DNA from: G965277745 sp965277745
GTDB taxonomy: Bacteria > Pseudomonadota > Gammaproteobacteria > Cardiobacteriales > Cardiobacteriaceae
Reading direction: 5' to 3'
Assembly (NCBI GenBank): GCA_965277745.1
Contig: OZ255837.1
Location: forward strand, 1,550,001 to 1,614,000
DNA length: 64,000 nt
In this document: positions 55,301 to 61,878 of the stretch, piece by piece
Numbering within the stretch: the first letter of the stretch is position 1
Layout: every line of letters starts with the position of its first letter
The notes under the pieces: model-generated
The model's database searches: none
The model's input: only the letters and a program-made list of their open reading frames with translations
Told to the model about the DNA's origin: nothing
Made by a program: the position numbers and the translations under genes

Positions 55301-57628
55301 TACGGGGTTTCGGCGAGCGGCAGCTACGAACAGACAAAAATAGACTCCGACTACCGCAGCGTCGGCGAACAAAGCGCCATCCTCGCCGGTGACGGCGGCT
55401 ACCACCTCGACATCGGCGGCAAAACCGAACTCACAGGGGCGGCGATCCTCTCCAGCGACGAAGCGCGGGAAAAAGGGAAAAACCGCCTGCGCACCACCGC
55501 CATACACACACGCGACCTTGAAAACCACGCCACCACTCGCGGCGACAGCCTCGCTGCAGGCGGCGGCTTCTCTGTCAGCGGCGGCGCCCTGGGACAACAA
55601 CAAAACCCTCATCTGAGCGACCAGGGAGCGAGCGGCGTCCACGGCGACGGCCTCGGCTACGGACACGACAGCGACCGGCAACACAGCATCACCCGCAGCC
55701 TCCTCGACCCTGCCGCCCTCATCCTCGCCGGCGGGGACAACCCCCCGAAGACCTCCCCCCTTGGCGGCCTCATCCCCCTCGATGAAAACATCGCCAGCGC
55801 CACCCTGAGCGCGCACAGCGGTGCGCTTAAAAACCGCTTCGACCGCGGGCGGATGGAAAAAGAACTGGGCGCGCAAACCCAGGCACGCCGTGACTTCGGG
55901 CGTAACGCCCCGCAAGCGGTGGCCGACCTCGCCGACCATCTCGGTCATCGTCGCGCCTACGAAAACGCCGCGGGCATCGCCGAAGTGGCGCAACAAACCC
56001 TCGACAATAGGCGACTGAACGCGAACGAACGCCAATACTGGCAGGGGCGTCTTACACGGGCACGGGCGCAAATGACAGAACACGGCGCCGCCTACCGCCG
56101 CTGGGGCGAAGGCGGCACAGGCCGCGCCCTTCTGCAAGCGGGGGTGGGCGGCCTGCTCGGCGGCACGGCGGGGAGCGCCGTGGCGGCGGGAGCGACATCG
56201 CTGGCGGCACCGGCGCTGAACCGCGCGGGGAACGCCCTTGGCGGCGTCGGCAAAGGACTCCTCGACCTCGGGGCTGGCGCGGCCATCGGGGCAGTGAGCG
56301 GCGGCCTGCCGGGCGCGGCGGCGGGGGCGAACATCGACTGGCACAACCGTCAGTTACATCCAAAAGAACAGCAATGGATAGACCGCGGCGCCGAAACATT
56401 CGCGGCGGCCAACGGCATCAGCGTCGAAGAAGCGCGCACCCGTCTGACCGTAGCGGCGGCGAAAACCGTCGACGCCCTGTGGGCGCTGCAACTCGACGAC
56501 GGCGAAGACACCGCAGCGGCGGCCTACCTGACAAGCGCCGCCGAAGGCGAACAAACAACATCTACCTTCCTCGACCAGGACGGAAAAAACCACCCCCTGT
56601 TCCGCGTCGAAGACGACGACTATTGGCGCCCCGATCGCTACGCGCGGGAGGCGCTCGCCTACAGCGAAAGCCATGACGACCTTCTCGGGCGCACCCTGCG
56701 TGAGAAAACCACCAGAAGCGTCTGGCAGGGGGTAAGAGACAAAACCAGCGAGACCGGCCGGGCGCTTGGCGAACAAATCATCAGCGATCCGTGGGGCACG
56801 GTGAAGGCGGTTGGCGGGGCAATCAAGAACGACACCTGGGAAATGGTGAGACACCCGATCCGCACCGCGGAGAACATCGGTGAAGGCGTGTGGAACATCG
56901 GCGAAGGGGTGTGGACGCTGGGGAAAGACGCGGCGTACAACCTCGGCAACAGCGCGAAAAGCACCTGGGCGGGCAGTTTCGGCACAGAAAACGCGCTGAA
57001 CACCTTGTACGGGCGGAACATGGGGGCGCCCTTGCTGGGGATGAGCGCAATACAGGCGACGCTGACGGCGGCGCAAGTGGTACCTGTGGCGAAAGGCGCG
57101 CAGGCGCTTGGCAAGGGTGTGCAGGCGCTCGGTAAAGGCGCGCTGCGGGCGGGGAAGAAGGTTGGCCCAGATAATAGTTTTACGGGAATTTCAGGGAAGA
57201 AAACTGATTATAACCCGATTAACCATGGCTCATTAGGTGACCCTAATAGCGCAAAATCGTTTGCGTCTACATTCAGAAGTGGAAGTTATACGGAAGTAGT
57301 TACAGATAAACCTACAACTTTATATCGAGTGTATGGCGGCAATTCTAGGCAACAGGGTTCTTATTTCACAACTGTTAAACCAGCAGGACCCGACCAGACT
57401 AAAATAGATTCAGCTTTGTTGTCGGAATGGGGTGGAACTGCCGAGAAGTACGTAAAAATAGAAGTCCCGGCGGGAACTACCCTCTATAAAGGTAAAGCTG
57501 CTCCACAAGTTGGAGATACGAAAACTTTTGAAAGTGTTCTGGGAGGGGGAGATCAAATAGTGATACCAAGAGAGAAGTTGAACCCTGAATGGTTTGAAGC
57601 TGGAGAGGTTTATGATTTCAAAAATTAA
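49400..57628 (+). CDS. Giant TpsA/CdiA-like filamentous haemagglutinin exoprotein with C-terminal toxin
   Basis: 2,742 residues from the ATG after AAGGAGG. An odd 97-residue Arg/Ser-rich leader precedes the hydrophobic signal core (LRAVALGVFLLSSCLF, about 98-113). The TPS secretion domain follows (about 125-370: VDIQRPSAAGVSRNRYERFD, NNSHRQVKTRLGG, ELVIANPAGIEVDGAGFIN). Then come beta-helix repeats (LDNRGG/LDNRDG series at 510-720, more haemagglutinin repeats to ~2050), a Gly/Ala-rich segment near 2240-2310, a pre-toxin region (2344-2589) and an AT-rich toxin domain (2590-2742) with LYRVYGGNSRQQGSYF and GGGDQIVIPREKLNPEWF. I know that last motif from many polymorphic toxins but cannot name its activity with certainty. 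Predicted role: contact-dependent inhibition of neighbouring cells. Confidence 0.92.
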   Translation: MRGAAKTSVISCAADGTKPSPDGRGRKGAALPRVRKTPLCNYAVLLPRRGKTTVSDSAVGARRTFAPARRLSRCRCVCHGVLGAEEGVPSFLPTFSSLRAVALGVFLLSSCLFPTLSWGSDIRADPQAPGQEQATILAAANGVPQVDIQRPSAAGVSRNRYERFDVSAKGAILNNSHRQVKTRLGGWINGNPHLAAAEARVIVNEVDSRAPSRLRGYTEIAGRRAELVIANPAGIEVDGAGFINSAGTTLSAGRARIEGGVLKGFAVREGKLTIAGGGLDDRDSDYTRLLARAFTLDAGIWAQDLHLTAGANDVAATGTITPRAVNGASRPALAIDSGRLGGMYAGAIELIATERGVGVNHGGEAVAGAGGLRIEVDGTLTNRGRLLSTDAAGTMTIRADSLVNDGKTRPAAANKAEQGTAGGAGVAAHLWRPRDAAAMAGLAAQAPPRRSADGETGVIAATGALRLATAGAVENHGTIEGARLDLEAKTLENRGVLSQRGGQGLAIASQALDNRGGRIGVVAAPAVTAGAVSAAPGVTAASSAAPAAPRINPSAAAAAASTGAAAKRAFAALAAGRLAVTETVDNRGGTIANGGALTLRLAGKLDNRGGRIRGEKTLRAEITETLDNRDGDLAATDLTLRAAALDNRDGRVRGEKTLRAEITETLDNHDGDLAATDLTLRAAALDNRDGRIRGEKTLRAEITETLDNRDGDLHSAGSATLAARRFDDDGGRLSTGEDLTLTLGSDFTSGADITAGGVFHLTSAGAVENRHRLHGGKALLIEARRLDNRAAGDIEGGQATRIAVDETLDNRGLVNSNGETRLTAGEKLTNLGTGRIYGDRVRLGAARLENREETVAGQTTAAVIAARERLDLGAREVENQGGGALRVVAGKKTAARAATLLSLGEMRIGAALDGADGVIGRARRIDNRGGRIEAGGDLHLGATEIANLNRRFEVAEHVLSGEKKVARYSPDKDANWYIAGADGDGYWTSPHAVGKFVFYDGREAIKNNKWSEEYYTTSYYADRLGHSEAGQILVGGDLHVDAARLENENSQILVGGALRQTQKGLQFTNAETLGKTYAHDRGHGKHSERRRRWTGSHHREATNRWPIDRERITGESRFTDGLVPYIEHKGALRAATPPRLPAVSAAFPSAAPSIAPPPLAALPAAALLSDSALFHYNHATPGAPLIETDPAFANRRRWLSSAHQLEALGVERMMKRLGDGYYEQRLVNEQIARLTGYRRLDGYADDERQYRALLDNGVSAARELELVPGVALSASQVARLQHDIVWLVAESVTLPDGSKETVLVPRVTLRGEPTAAGGSLISATRIDIENATTLDNQGELRARDTLNLGGEHLANRGTIRGARVRLAGEDEITFTGGAALARESLRLIAKRVALKATTLRSGDAKNGQTILGRRARLTVDGARPGLLQIAAEQDITLAAAALENRSAGGATKVHAGEGDLELGGVETAFHEKVAALSDKNHRHHSVTAEIGSRVTSRGTIELGAGKNVTIRQGQIQSRDAGLSIAAGEKVRIEAGRRGEDYDLSSYGTEHGLFSKTSRLAHYRHHDDLAVGSELSAARLAVRSGKTLEVLGSTLVGDETLRLRAGKTLSLGGAGEHRVRGETRRTKKSGLLDLSPSSFTVGNRDTRLEQTETIDSERGSVIGSLHGDISLQAGEHYRQRGGTVSAAEGDLTIAAQSVTIEAGEEQRHSEGQYNYRQSGVTVAVQAPFADILDPMARLIESPLGESEDKRIQALTLANNSFDLYRKGQAAAAAAQGKNASVRIAITYGEQKKHQDWQSDDERAIAAQLHAGKTLAISAAGAGEKSTLGVIGSDLAGEEKTRLAAEGALNLLGGEEAHSERHRSRSSGWNAGLAIDIGGNGYSLGATAGGNLGKGHGDGHGVSWRNSHIGGENAETILESGGTTTLGGAQVLGKQVTLVSGGDLAIISRQDEATYHARSRNVSAQVTVGYGVSASGSYEQTKIDSDYRSVGEQSAILAGDGGYHLDIGGKTELTGAAILSSDEAREKGKNRLRTTAIHTRDLENHATTRGDSLAAGGGFSVSGGALGQQQNPHLSDQGASGVHGDGLGYGHDSDRQHSITRSLLDPAALILAGGDNPPKTSPLGGLIPLDENIASATLSAHSGALKNRFDRGRMEKELGAQTQARRDFGRNAPQAVADLADHLGHRRAYENAAGIAEVAQQTLDNRRLNANERQYWQGRLTRARAQMTEHGAAYRRWGEGGTGRALLQAGVGGLLGGTAGSAVAAGATSLAAPALNRAGNALGGVGKGLLDLGAGAAIGAVSGGLPGAAAGANIDWHNRQLHPKEQQWIDRGAETFAAANGISVEEARTRLTVAAAKTVDALWALQLDDGEDTAAAAYLTSAAEGEQTTSTFLDQDGKNHPLFRVEDDDYWRPDRYAREALAYSESHDDLLGRTLREKTTRSVWQGVRDKTSETGRALGEQIISDPWGTVKAVGGAIKNDTWEMVRHPIRTAENIGEGVWNIGEGVWTLGKDAAYNLGNSAKSTWAGSFGTENALNTLYGRNMGAPLLGMSAIQATLTAAQVVPVAKGAQALGKGVQALGKGALRAGKKVGPDNSFTGISGKKTDYNPINHGSLGDPNSAKSFASTFRSGSYTEVVTDKPTTLYRVYGGNSRQQGSYFTTVKPAGPDQTKIDSALLSEWGGTAEKYVKIEVPAGTTLYKGKAAPQVGDTKTFESVLGGGDQIVIPREKLNPEWFEAGEVYDFKN
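51215..51538 (+). repeat. 120-bp tandem repeat inside tpsA (2.7 copies)
   Basis: A 120-bp, 40-residue unit starting GACAACCGCG recurs at 51215, 51335 and 51455 with only a few base changes; the third copy is incomplete. The unit encodes LDNRDGRIRGEKTLRAEITE followed by TLDNRDGDLAATDLTLRAAA. Exact periodicity without indels points to recent expansion of the beta-helix. Confidence 0.93.
56433..57166 (+). repeat. 734-bp duplicated pre-toxin block, copy A (in tpsA)
   Basis: 56433-57166 matches 58527-59260 at a constant offset of 2,094 bases with only scattered substitutions and no indels by eye. It encodes the region from RTRLTVAAAKTVDALWALQL to the toxin junction. Such homology would let the orphan toxin behind copy B replace the toxic tip of tpsA by recombination. 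Confidence 0.93.
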
Positions 57629-57908
57629 GGATTGGTTCTCATCTGTAGGGTTTGTCTATATGCTTTTTTGTGGACAGTGGATAGGTCGTCCTAAAGATAA
57701 TGTATATTTTTTAAAAGATTGTTATGAAATTGGGGGTATTCTAGTTCTAGATTTAGGCGACGGTTGGGTAATGGAATGCGACGGGGATTTAAGTCTCAAA
57801 AAATCAGGTAAAGAACTTGTTATCTTTTCCAGTACTATAAGATTATTGATAGATGGAAAAGAAAGTAAAATTGGATCTTGCGGTGAGGTGAAGTTTTTTG
57901 TTGACTAG
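57612..57908 (+). CDS. Immunity protein for the TpsA toxin tip (predicted)
   Basis: 98 residues; the ATG lies inside the last 17 bp of tpsA, with GGAGAGG as ribosome site. Small, AT-rich, hydrophobic patches at both ends of the first 30 residues (FSSVGFVYMLFCGQWIG), then ILVLDLGDGWVMECDGDL. No family recognised. The position directly after and overlapping a toxin C-terminus is the hallmark of CDI immunity genes; a product here would protect the producer and its siblings. Function is inferred from position only. Confidence 0.75.
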   Translation: MISKIKDWFSSVGFVYMLFCGQWIGRPKDNVYFLKDCYEIGGILVLDLGDGWVMECDGDLSLKKSGKELVIFSSTIRLLIDGKESKIGSCGEVKFFVD

Positions 57909-57910
57909 GT

Positions 57911-58140
57911 TACCTTGGCCCAGATACGCAACTAGATAAAAATCTTCCCAGCAGAGATAGTGAATTATCGGTTGTAACAACTCACCCTGCAGATAGTTCG
58001 AATTATTCAAATGCCTTGGAGCTGTAGCGAATGGGCGCTCTTGGTCTCGAACTGATCCAAGAAAGGTGAAAAATTATCGTGATGCTGCTGCCTTGCTAAA
58101 TCAAAACTCTGGCTGTTTCGTTACTAAAGGCACGCTGTGA
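57911..58140 (+). pseudogene. Orphan toxin tip remnant (module 2)
   Basis: No start codon. The first frame reads YLGPDTQLDKNLPSRDSEL, then SVVTTHPADSSNYSNAL. After a frame change near 58020 the second reads AVANGRSWSRTDPRKVKNYR and DAAALLNQNSGCFVTKGTL to the stop. The final segment resembles the C-terminal ends of several polymorphic toxins (SRT.P..V..YR...L). A displaced, dead toxin end from an earlier version of the system. Confidence 0.65.
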
Positions 58141-58387
58141 AATTGAACCGCTAATATTAGGGAAACCTTATGATTTAGGTGAATAGAATATACATAATAT
58201 TATTATTGCAAGTAGACATTTAAATTATTCTATTTTTGAAATTAATTAATTGCCTGTTTATATACATGTAGCTCGCTTAATAAGAGAAATTTCCGACATT
58301 AGCTTTCCCATTGTAGAAAGCGATATTGAATCTGTTGGTTGGGCAGAAATTTATGACTCACCAGTCACATCAAAACCGATGTTGTGA
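58138..58387 (+). pseudogene. Immunity gene remnant (module 2)
   Basis: In one frame: EIEPLILGKPYDLGE-stop-NIHNIIIASRHLNYSIFEIN-stop-LPVYIHVARLIREISDIS, FPIVESDIESVGWAEIYDSP. At least two stop codons interrupt it but the frame is otherwise continuous, so it is a recently dead small gene right after the module-2 toxin end. Family not recognised. Confidence 0.55.
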
Positions 58388-58432
58388 TGTTATCTTATTG
58401 ATCTGCTTATTTAAGGTAACAAATAATTTTCC

Positions 58433-59575
58433 ATGCGCTTACTTAAGTATCCATTACGCCAAGCACGATTACTGATTTTCGTACTGTGCGCTCTCACCTT
58501 GCAGTCGGCCTTTGGTGTCGAACCAACGCGCACCCGTCTGACCGTAGCGGCGGCGAAAACCGTCGACGCCCTGTGGGCGCTGCAACTCGACGACGGTGAA
58601 GACACCGCGGCGGCGGCCTACCTGACAAGCGCCGCCGAAGGAGAACAAACAACATCTACCTTCCTCGACCAGGACGGAAAAAACCACCCGCTGTTCCGCG
58701 TCGAAGACGACGAAACTTGGCGCCCCGATCGCTACGCGCGGGAGGCGTTCGCCTACAGCGAAAGCCATGACGACCTTCTCGGGCGCACCCTGCGCGAGAA
58801 AACCACCAGAAGTGTCTGGCAGGGGGTAAGAGACAAAACCAGCGAGACCGGCGGGGCGCTTGGCGAACAAATCATCAGCGATCCGTGGGGCACGGTGAAG
58901 GCGGTTGGCGGGGCAATCAAGGACGACACCTGGGAAATGGTGAGACACCCGATCCGCACCGCGGGGAACATCGGCAAAGGCGTGTGGAACATCGGCGAAG
59001 GGGTGTGGACGCTGGGGAAAGACGCGGCGTACAACCTGGGCAACAGCGCGAAAAGCGCCTGGGCGGGCAATTTCGGCACAGAAAACGCGCTGAACACCTT
59101 GTACGGGCAGAACATGGGGGCGCCCTTGCTGGGGATGAGCGCAATACAGGCGTCGCTTATGGCGGCGCAAGTGGTACCGGCGGCGAAAGGCGCGCAAGCG
59201 CTTGGTAAGGGTGTGCAGGCGCTCGGTAAAGGCGCGCTGCGGACAGGGAAGACGGTTGGCGAGAAGGGGCTCTTCCAGCTTGGGCGTGGGGAGGGTGTGG
59301 CAAGTGCAGGAGTATTTGATGCGGCGAGGATAAGTAGTGACGTTCAAATTTTAAAAACGTTAGAAGCCAACAAAAAAGGTTTAGATAATCTTAGCCGTGC
59401 TGCGGAAAAGATTACTTGGGTTGATGAAAGTGCTAATATGAGTCCTCGTGCAAAATTCTACGATGATGGCACTATAGGATCACGTTCAAATATCAAGACC
59501 CAAAAAAGTCAAGCCCCATCTTTGAGTAGAATAACAGGGGTGAGATGTGTAATCGTATTGATGACTTATACTTAA
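58433..59575 (+). CDS. Secreted orphan toxin module 3 with its own signal peptide and copied pre-toxin region
   Basis: 380 residues. Unlike a simple orphan fragment it has an ATG and an apparent signal peptide (residues 1-29, core LLIFVLCALTLQSAFG). Residues 32-276 copy the pre-toxin region of TpsA. The C-terminus (277-380) differs from TpsA's: GVFDAARISSDVQILKTLEA and AKFYDDGTIGSRSNIKTQKS, then QAPSLSRITG, a motif common near the end of polymorphic nuclease-type toxins; it stops early (VRCVIVLMTYT), probably after a frameshift or deletion. It may be a separately secreted toxin in the style of MafB, or a donor cassette. Confidence 0.7.
   Translation: MRLLKYPLRQARLLIFVLCALTLQSAFGVEPTRTRLTVAAAKTVDALWALQLDDGEDTAAAAYLTSAAEGEQTTSTFLDQDGKNHPLFRVEDDETWRPDRYAREAFAYSESHDDLLGRTLREKTTRSVWQGVRDKTSETGGALGEQIISDPWGTVKAVGGAIKDDTWEMVRHPIRTAGNIGKGVWNIGEGVWTLGKDAAYNLGNSAKSAWAGNFGTENALNTLYGQNMGAPLLGMSAIQASLMAAQVVPAAKGAQALGKGVQALGKGALRTGKTVGEKGLFQLGRGEGVASAGVFDAARISSDVQILKTLEANKKGLDNLSRAAEKITWVDESANMSPRAKFYDDGTIGSRSNIKTQKSQAPSLSRITGVRCVIVLMTYT
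58527..59260 (+). repeat. 734-bp duplicated pre-toxin block, copy B
   Basis: Second copy of the tpsA block at 56433-57166, same orientation, collinear without indels. Sequence diverges sharply after GGTTGGC at the 3' end, where the module-specific toxin starts, and before CGCGCACCCG at the 5' end. Confidence 0.93.
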
Positions 59576-59769
59576 CTGATTGGATTAAATCTAATAAAAC
59601 AAAAATTGGAAAACTTTTATCAAATTATATTTATGATTTTTTAAATGATATAGAAAATCTTCCAGAATTCATAGATCCATGGACATGCTTTTGTTCACAA
59701 GAATGGATTAAAATAAGATTGAAATCCTCTGTTATAAGAGAAATTATCATAGAAAAATTGTTAAAATAG
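59545..59769 (+). CDS. Putative immunity protein for module 3
   Basis: 74 residues, AT-rich and Lys/Ile-rich (DDLYLTDWIKSNKTKIGKLL, DIENLPEFIDPWTCFCSQEW). It starts inside the 3' end of the module-3 toxin gene with GGTGAG before the ATG. No family recognised. Assigned as immunity only from its overlap with the toxin; it could be truncated like its partner. Confidence 0.55.
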   Translation: MCNRIDDLYLTDWIKSNKTKIGKLLSNYIYDFLNDIENLPEFIDPWTCFCSQEWIKIRLKSSVIREIIIEKLLK

Positions 59770-59927
59770 AAATATTAAATAAGATATTATAATAGTATAT
59801 AGTATACATCCATATGTTACATCCCATAAGATAGTACTTTTTCTTTAATAGAACAGGTTTCAGTTTCTACCAATTTTTCATCGTTTACTAAATCTTTGGC
59901 CTGTTACCTATTGGATAAAAAAATAGA

Positions 59928-60182
59928 CTAACAAAAGCTGGAAGAGCATTACAGAAACATGGCGATAGGGATGGTAGTGTTTTCCCAAAATCTATCGGTA
60001 ATCCAGCGTCTAGAAATCAGCAAGGTCAAGATATTCTGGAGGGTATACTTAAAAGTGAAAATAAATCTGTAGAGATTAACCGTTTTGGTGGTAAGGATAT
60101 CTTTGATAAAGATACCGGCCGAGGTGTCAGGTTTAATGCTGATGGTAGTATGAAAGGATTTCTGGAGCCTCCGCATGAATAA
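59928..60182 (+). pseudogene. Orphan toxin tip, module 4 (no start codon)
   Basis: Continuous frame without a start: LTKAGRALQKHGDRDGSVFP, then KSIGNPASRNQQGQDILEGI, DIFDKDTGRGVRFNADGSMK and GFLEPPHE. This is a recognisable polymorphic-toxin C-terminal domain (AGRAL.KHG....FP...GNP...N..GQ..L...L...GRG.R....G...GFLEP) found at the ends of RHS, MafB and CDI proteins, thought to be an RNase. It can only act if recombined onto a delivery protein. The 160 bp before it (59770-59927) show nothing recognisable. Confidence 0.75.
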
Positions 60183-60411
60183 TTCTGGAATCGAAATATT
60201 ATTAACTAGTGACTGTGACTATGCAGAGCTAACCGTTGAGATATTTTATAATGGTAAATTTATTGCCTTATTGAATCAAGATGAAGGAATAGAAAATTTA
60301 AAAATAGAATTTCCAGAATCAGGCATAGATGAGACAAAGATATTAAGAAAGTTATATTTATCTATTTTAGAAAAGGCACTAAATTTAGCCAAAAATCAAA
60401 TCCAAAGTTAG
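60175..60411 (+). CDS. Immunity protein of module 4
   Basis: 78 residues, intact; the ATG overlaps the toxin stop by 8 bp. IEILLTSDCDYAELTVEIFY, NGKFIALLNQDEGIENLKIE and LEKALNLAKNQI fit a small acidic immunity family I have seen behind this toxin type. It is kept intact while its toxin has no start, which fits selection for protection against siblings that still deploy the toxin. Confidence 0.75.
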   Translation: MNNSGIEILLTSDCDYAELTVEIFYNGKFIALLNQDEGIENLKIEFPESGIDETKILRKLYLSILEKALNLAKNQIQS

Positions 60412-60765
60412 ATGTCAAAATGCTTTTGGGAAAAAATTGAGGAATTTCAGTCAATATGTTTGTTGGTATTGGAAATAGTGGAGGAAACTGGATATTGAAT
60501 TCTTACAGCGGTAATTCATATCTAGTTGATATTAAAACAGGATTTGTAAAATTTTTAATGTTTCATAAATGATTTAGAGACTATTTTGAACAAATCTCGG
60601 TAGAAATTTAAGATCGGGCAGTAGCTGAAACACTGTCCGAATTTCTTATATAGACAAGTGAAATTGAATCCTTGGAATATAATTATATCAATATATATCA
60701 ATCCTATAAAGATTATTAAATCGATAAACTATGAACCCAATCTACTTTCTGATGCAAATTTTTAG
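60412..60765. other. AT-rich remnants between module 4 and IS1595
   Basis: 354 bases. A 38-codon frame at 60456-60572 (GIGNSGGNWILNSYSGNSYL, VDIKTGFVKFLMF) looks like the tail of another small immunity-type protein, possibly SMI1/SUKH-like, without its body. No other gene supported. Confidence 0.4.
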
Positions 60766-61479
60766 GGGCTGTCCCAGATAATGCTGATGGGTGTTATAAA
60801 TGGGTATGGGGAAGAGCCGATGAAGTAAGTGTAAGCAAGAGAAGCTGGTAGAGCATTTTGTGGCTGGGACGACGGCTCGTGTTGCTGGCGCATTGGCGGG
60901 TGTAAATCGGAAGACAGCAGCCTACTATTATCACCGTCTGCGCGAGGTGATTACATATGAGCTTGCCAGCAAAGAGGAGGAAGTGTTTGGTGGTGAGATA
61001 GAAGTCGACGAGAGCTATTTTGGCGGGCGGCGCAAAGGTAAACGAGGCCGTGGTGCGGCAGGCAAGGTACCCGTATTTGGCCTGCTAAAGCGCGGCGGAC
61101 AGGCCTATACAAAGATTATTCCTGATGCTTCATCAGACACGTTACTGCCTCTTATTGTACGTAAAGTTGTGCCTGATAGTATCGTCTATTGCGACTGCTG
61201 GCGTGGCTATAATGTGCTGGATGTTTCAGGCTTTAAACACTACCGCATCAACCATTCCCAGCTGTTTGCTGACAGGCATAATCATATCAACGGTATTGAG
61301 AACTTCTGGAACCAAGCCAAGCGGCACATGCGTAAATTTAACGGTGTCCCACGGCAGCATTTTGGGCTATTTTTGAAAGAGTGCGAGTGGCGTTTTAACA
61401 ACCCTGACCCACTAACACAATGACAGCAACTAAAACCATGGATTGCCAAATATCTTAACTAATTAACTGGGATAGCCCC
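60766..61479 (+). mobile_element. Complete IS1595-family (IS1016-like) element
   Basis: 714 bp with imperfect inverted ends GGGGCTGTCCCAGATAAT and (other strand) GGGGCTATCCCAGTTAAT. It forms the right boundary of the 16.3-kb composite unit, with AAATTCAT directly outside. IS1016-type copies are frequent in Neisseria, Haemophilus and related host-associated bacteria. Confidence 0.93.
60860..61423 (+). CDS. IS1595-family transposase
   Basis: 187 residues from GTG. IS1016-type catalytic core: EIEVDESYFGGRRKGKRGRG, VYCDCWRGYNVLDVSGFKHY, NHINGIENFWNQAKRHMRKF and a C-terminal ECEWRFNN. The family N-terminus (about 16 residues, KCKQEKLVEHF) lies just upstream in the same frame but its ATG is one base out of phase because of an extra A in ATGAAGTAAG; both IS copies share this. 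Translation may need the internal GTG or frameshifting. Confidence 0.9.
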   Translation: MAGTTARVAGALAGVNRKTAAYYYHRLREVITYELASKEEEVFGGEIEVDESYFGGRRKGKRGRGAAGKVPVFGLLKRGGQAYTKIIPDASSDTLLPLIVRKVVPDSIVYCDCWRGYNVLDVSGFKHYRINHSQLFADRHNHINGIENFWNQAKRHMRKFNGVPRQHFGLFLKECEWRFNNPDPLTQ

Positions 61480-61487
61480 AAATTCAT

Positions 61488-61876
61488 TTGCTATCCGCCA
61501 ATGACAGATGCGCTCTGAGATTGAGCTTTTCCCCAGGCAATGCGCATGATGGTGTTGAAGGACGAAAGTTATTGTCTGATTGGGTCGATCGGCGACAAAA
61601 CCTGCCCTTGGTGATGGCTTGTGCTTATGAGGGAGACGAGACGCGCCGACTTGCGCTTGACTTTGGTTTTAAGCCTGTCGTTCCTCCCAAATCAAATCGC
61701 GTGAAGTCTTGGCAGTATGACAAAGAGATTTACAAACGACGTAATGAAATCGAGCGTCTTTTTCGCGGATTGAAGGCTTTAGACGGATATTTTCTCGCTT
61801 TGAGAAACTTGATATCATGTTCAAAGCATTCATCAAATTTCCCCTTATCATCGATATGATTAGTGTCAATAGGCCC
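61488..61876 (+). pseudogene. IS5-family transposase, C-terminal half
   Basis: Continues the frame broken at 45186: LLSANDRCALRLSFSPGNAH, MACAYEGDETRRLALDFGFK, VVPPKSNRVKSWQYD and the catalytic Glu region RRNEIERLFRGLK. One missing G near 61780 shifts the end, so the expected RRIFSRFEKLDIMFKAFIKF appears in the next frame. The element's right end follows at 61876. Confidence 0.87.
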
Positions 61877-61878
61877 TA

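Larger units (their letters stand above)
45187..61479 (+). mobile_element. Composite transposon-like unit carrying a two-partner secretion toxin locus
   Basis: 16,293 bp. The left boundary is the outer end of a partial IS1016/IS1595-type copy (GGGGCTGTCCCAGATAATGC), the right boundary the outer end of a complete copy in the same orientation (other strand GGGGCTATCCCAGTTAAT). AAATTCAT is present exactly once on each side (45179-45186 and 61480-61487), the 8-bp duplication typical of IS1595 elements, and the interrupted IS5 transposase reads in frame across the two halves (TTKIH joined to LLSANDRC). Cargo: IS3 fragment, gene remnants, tpsB, tpsA, and toxin/immunity modules. It could have arisen by transposition of the whole unit or by recombination of a circle into a resident IS1595 copy. 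Confidence 0.88.
44760..61876 (+). mobile_element. IS5-family element split by the 16.3-kb insert
   Basis: The left end GGGCGTGTTGACATTA (44760) and right end (other strand, from 61876) GGGCCTATTGACACTA are imperfect inverted repeats, flanked by TA at 44758-44759 and 61877-61878. Without the insert and one copy of its 8-bp duplication the element is 816 bp, normal for IS5 relatives. It is the target into which the composite unit at 45187-61479 went. Confidence 0.87.
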
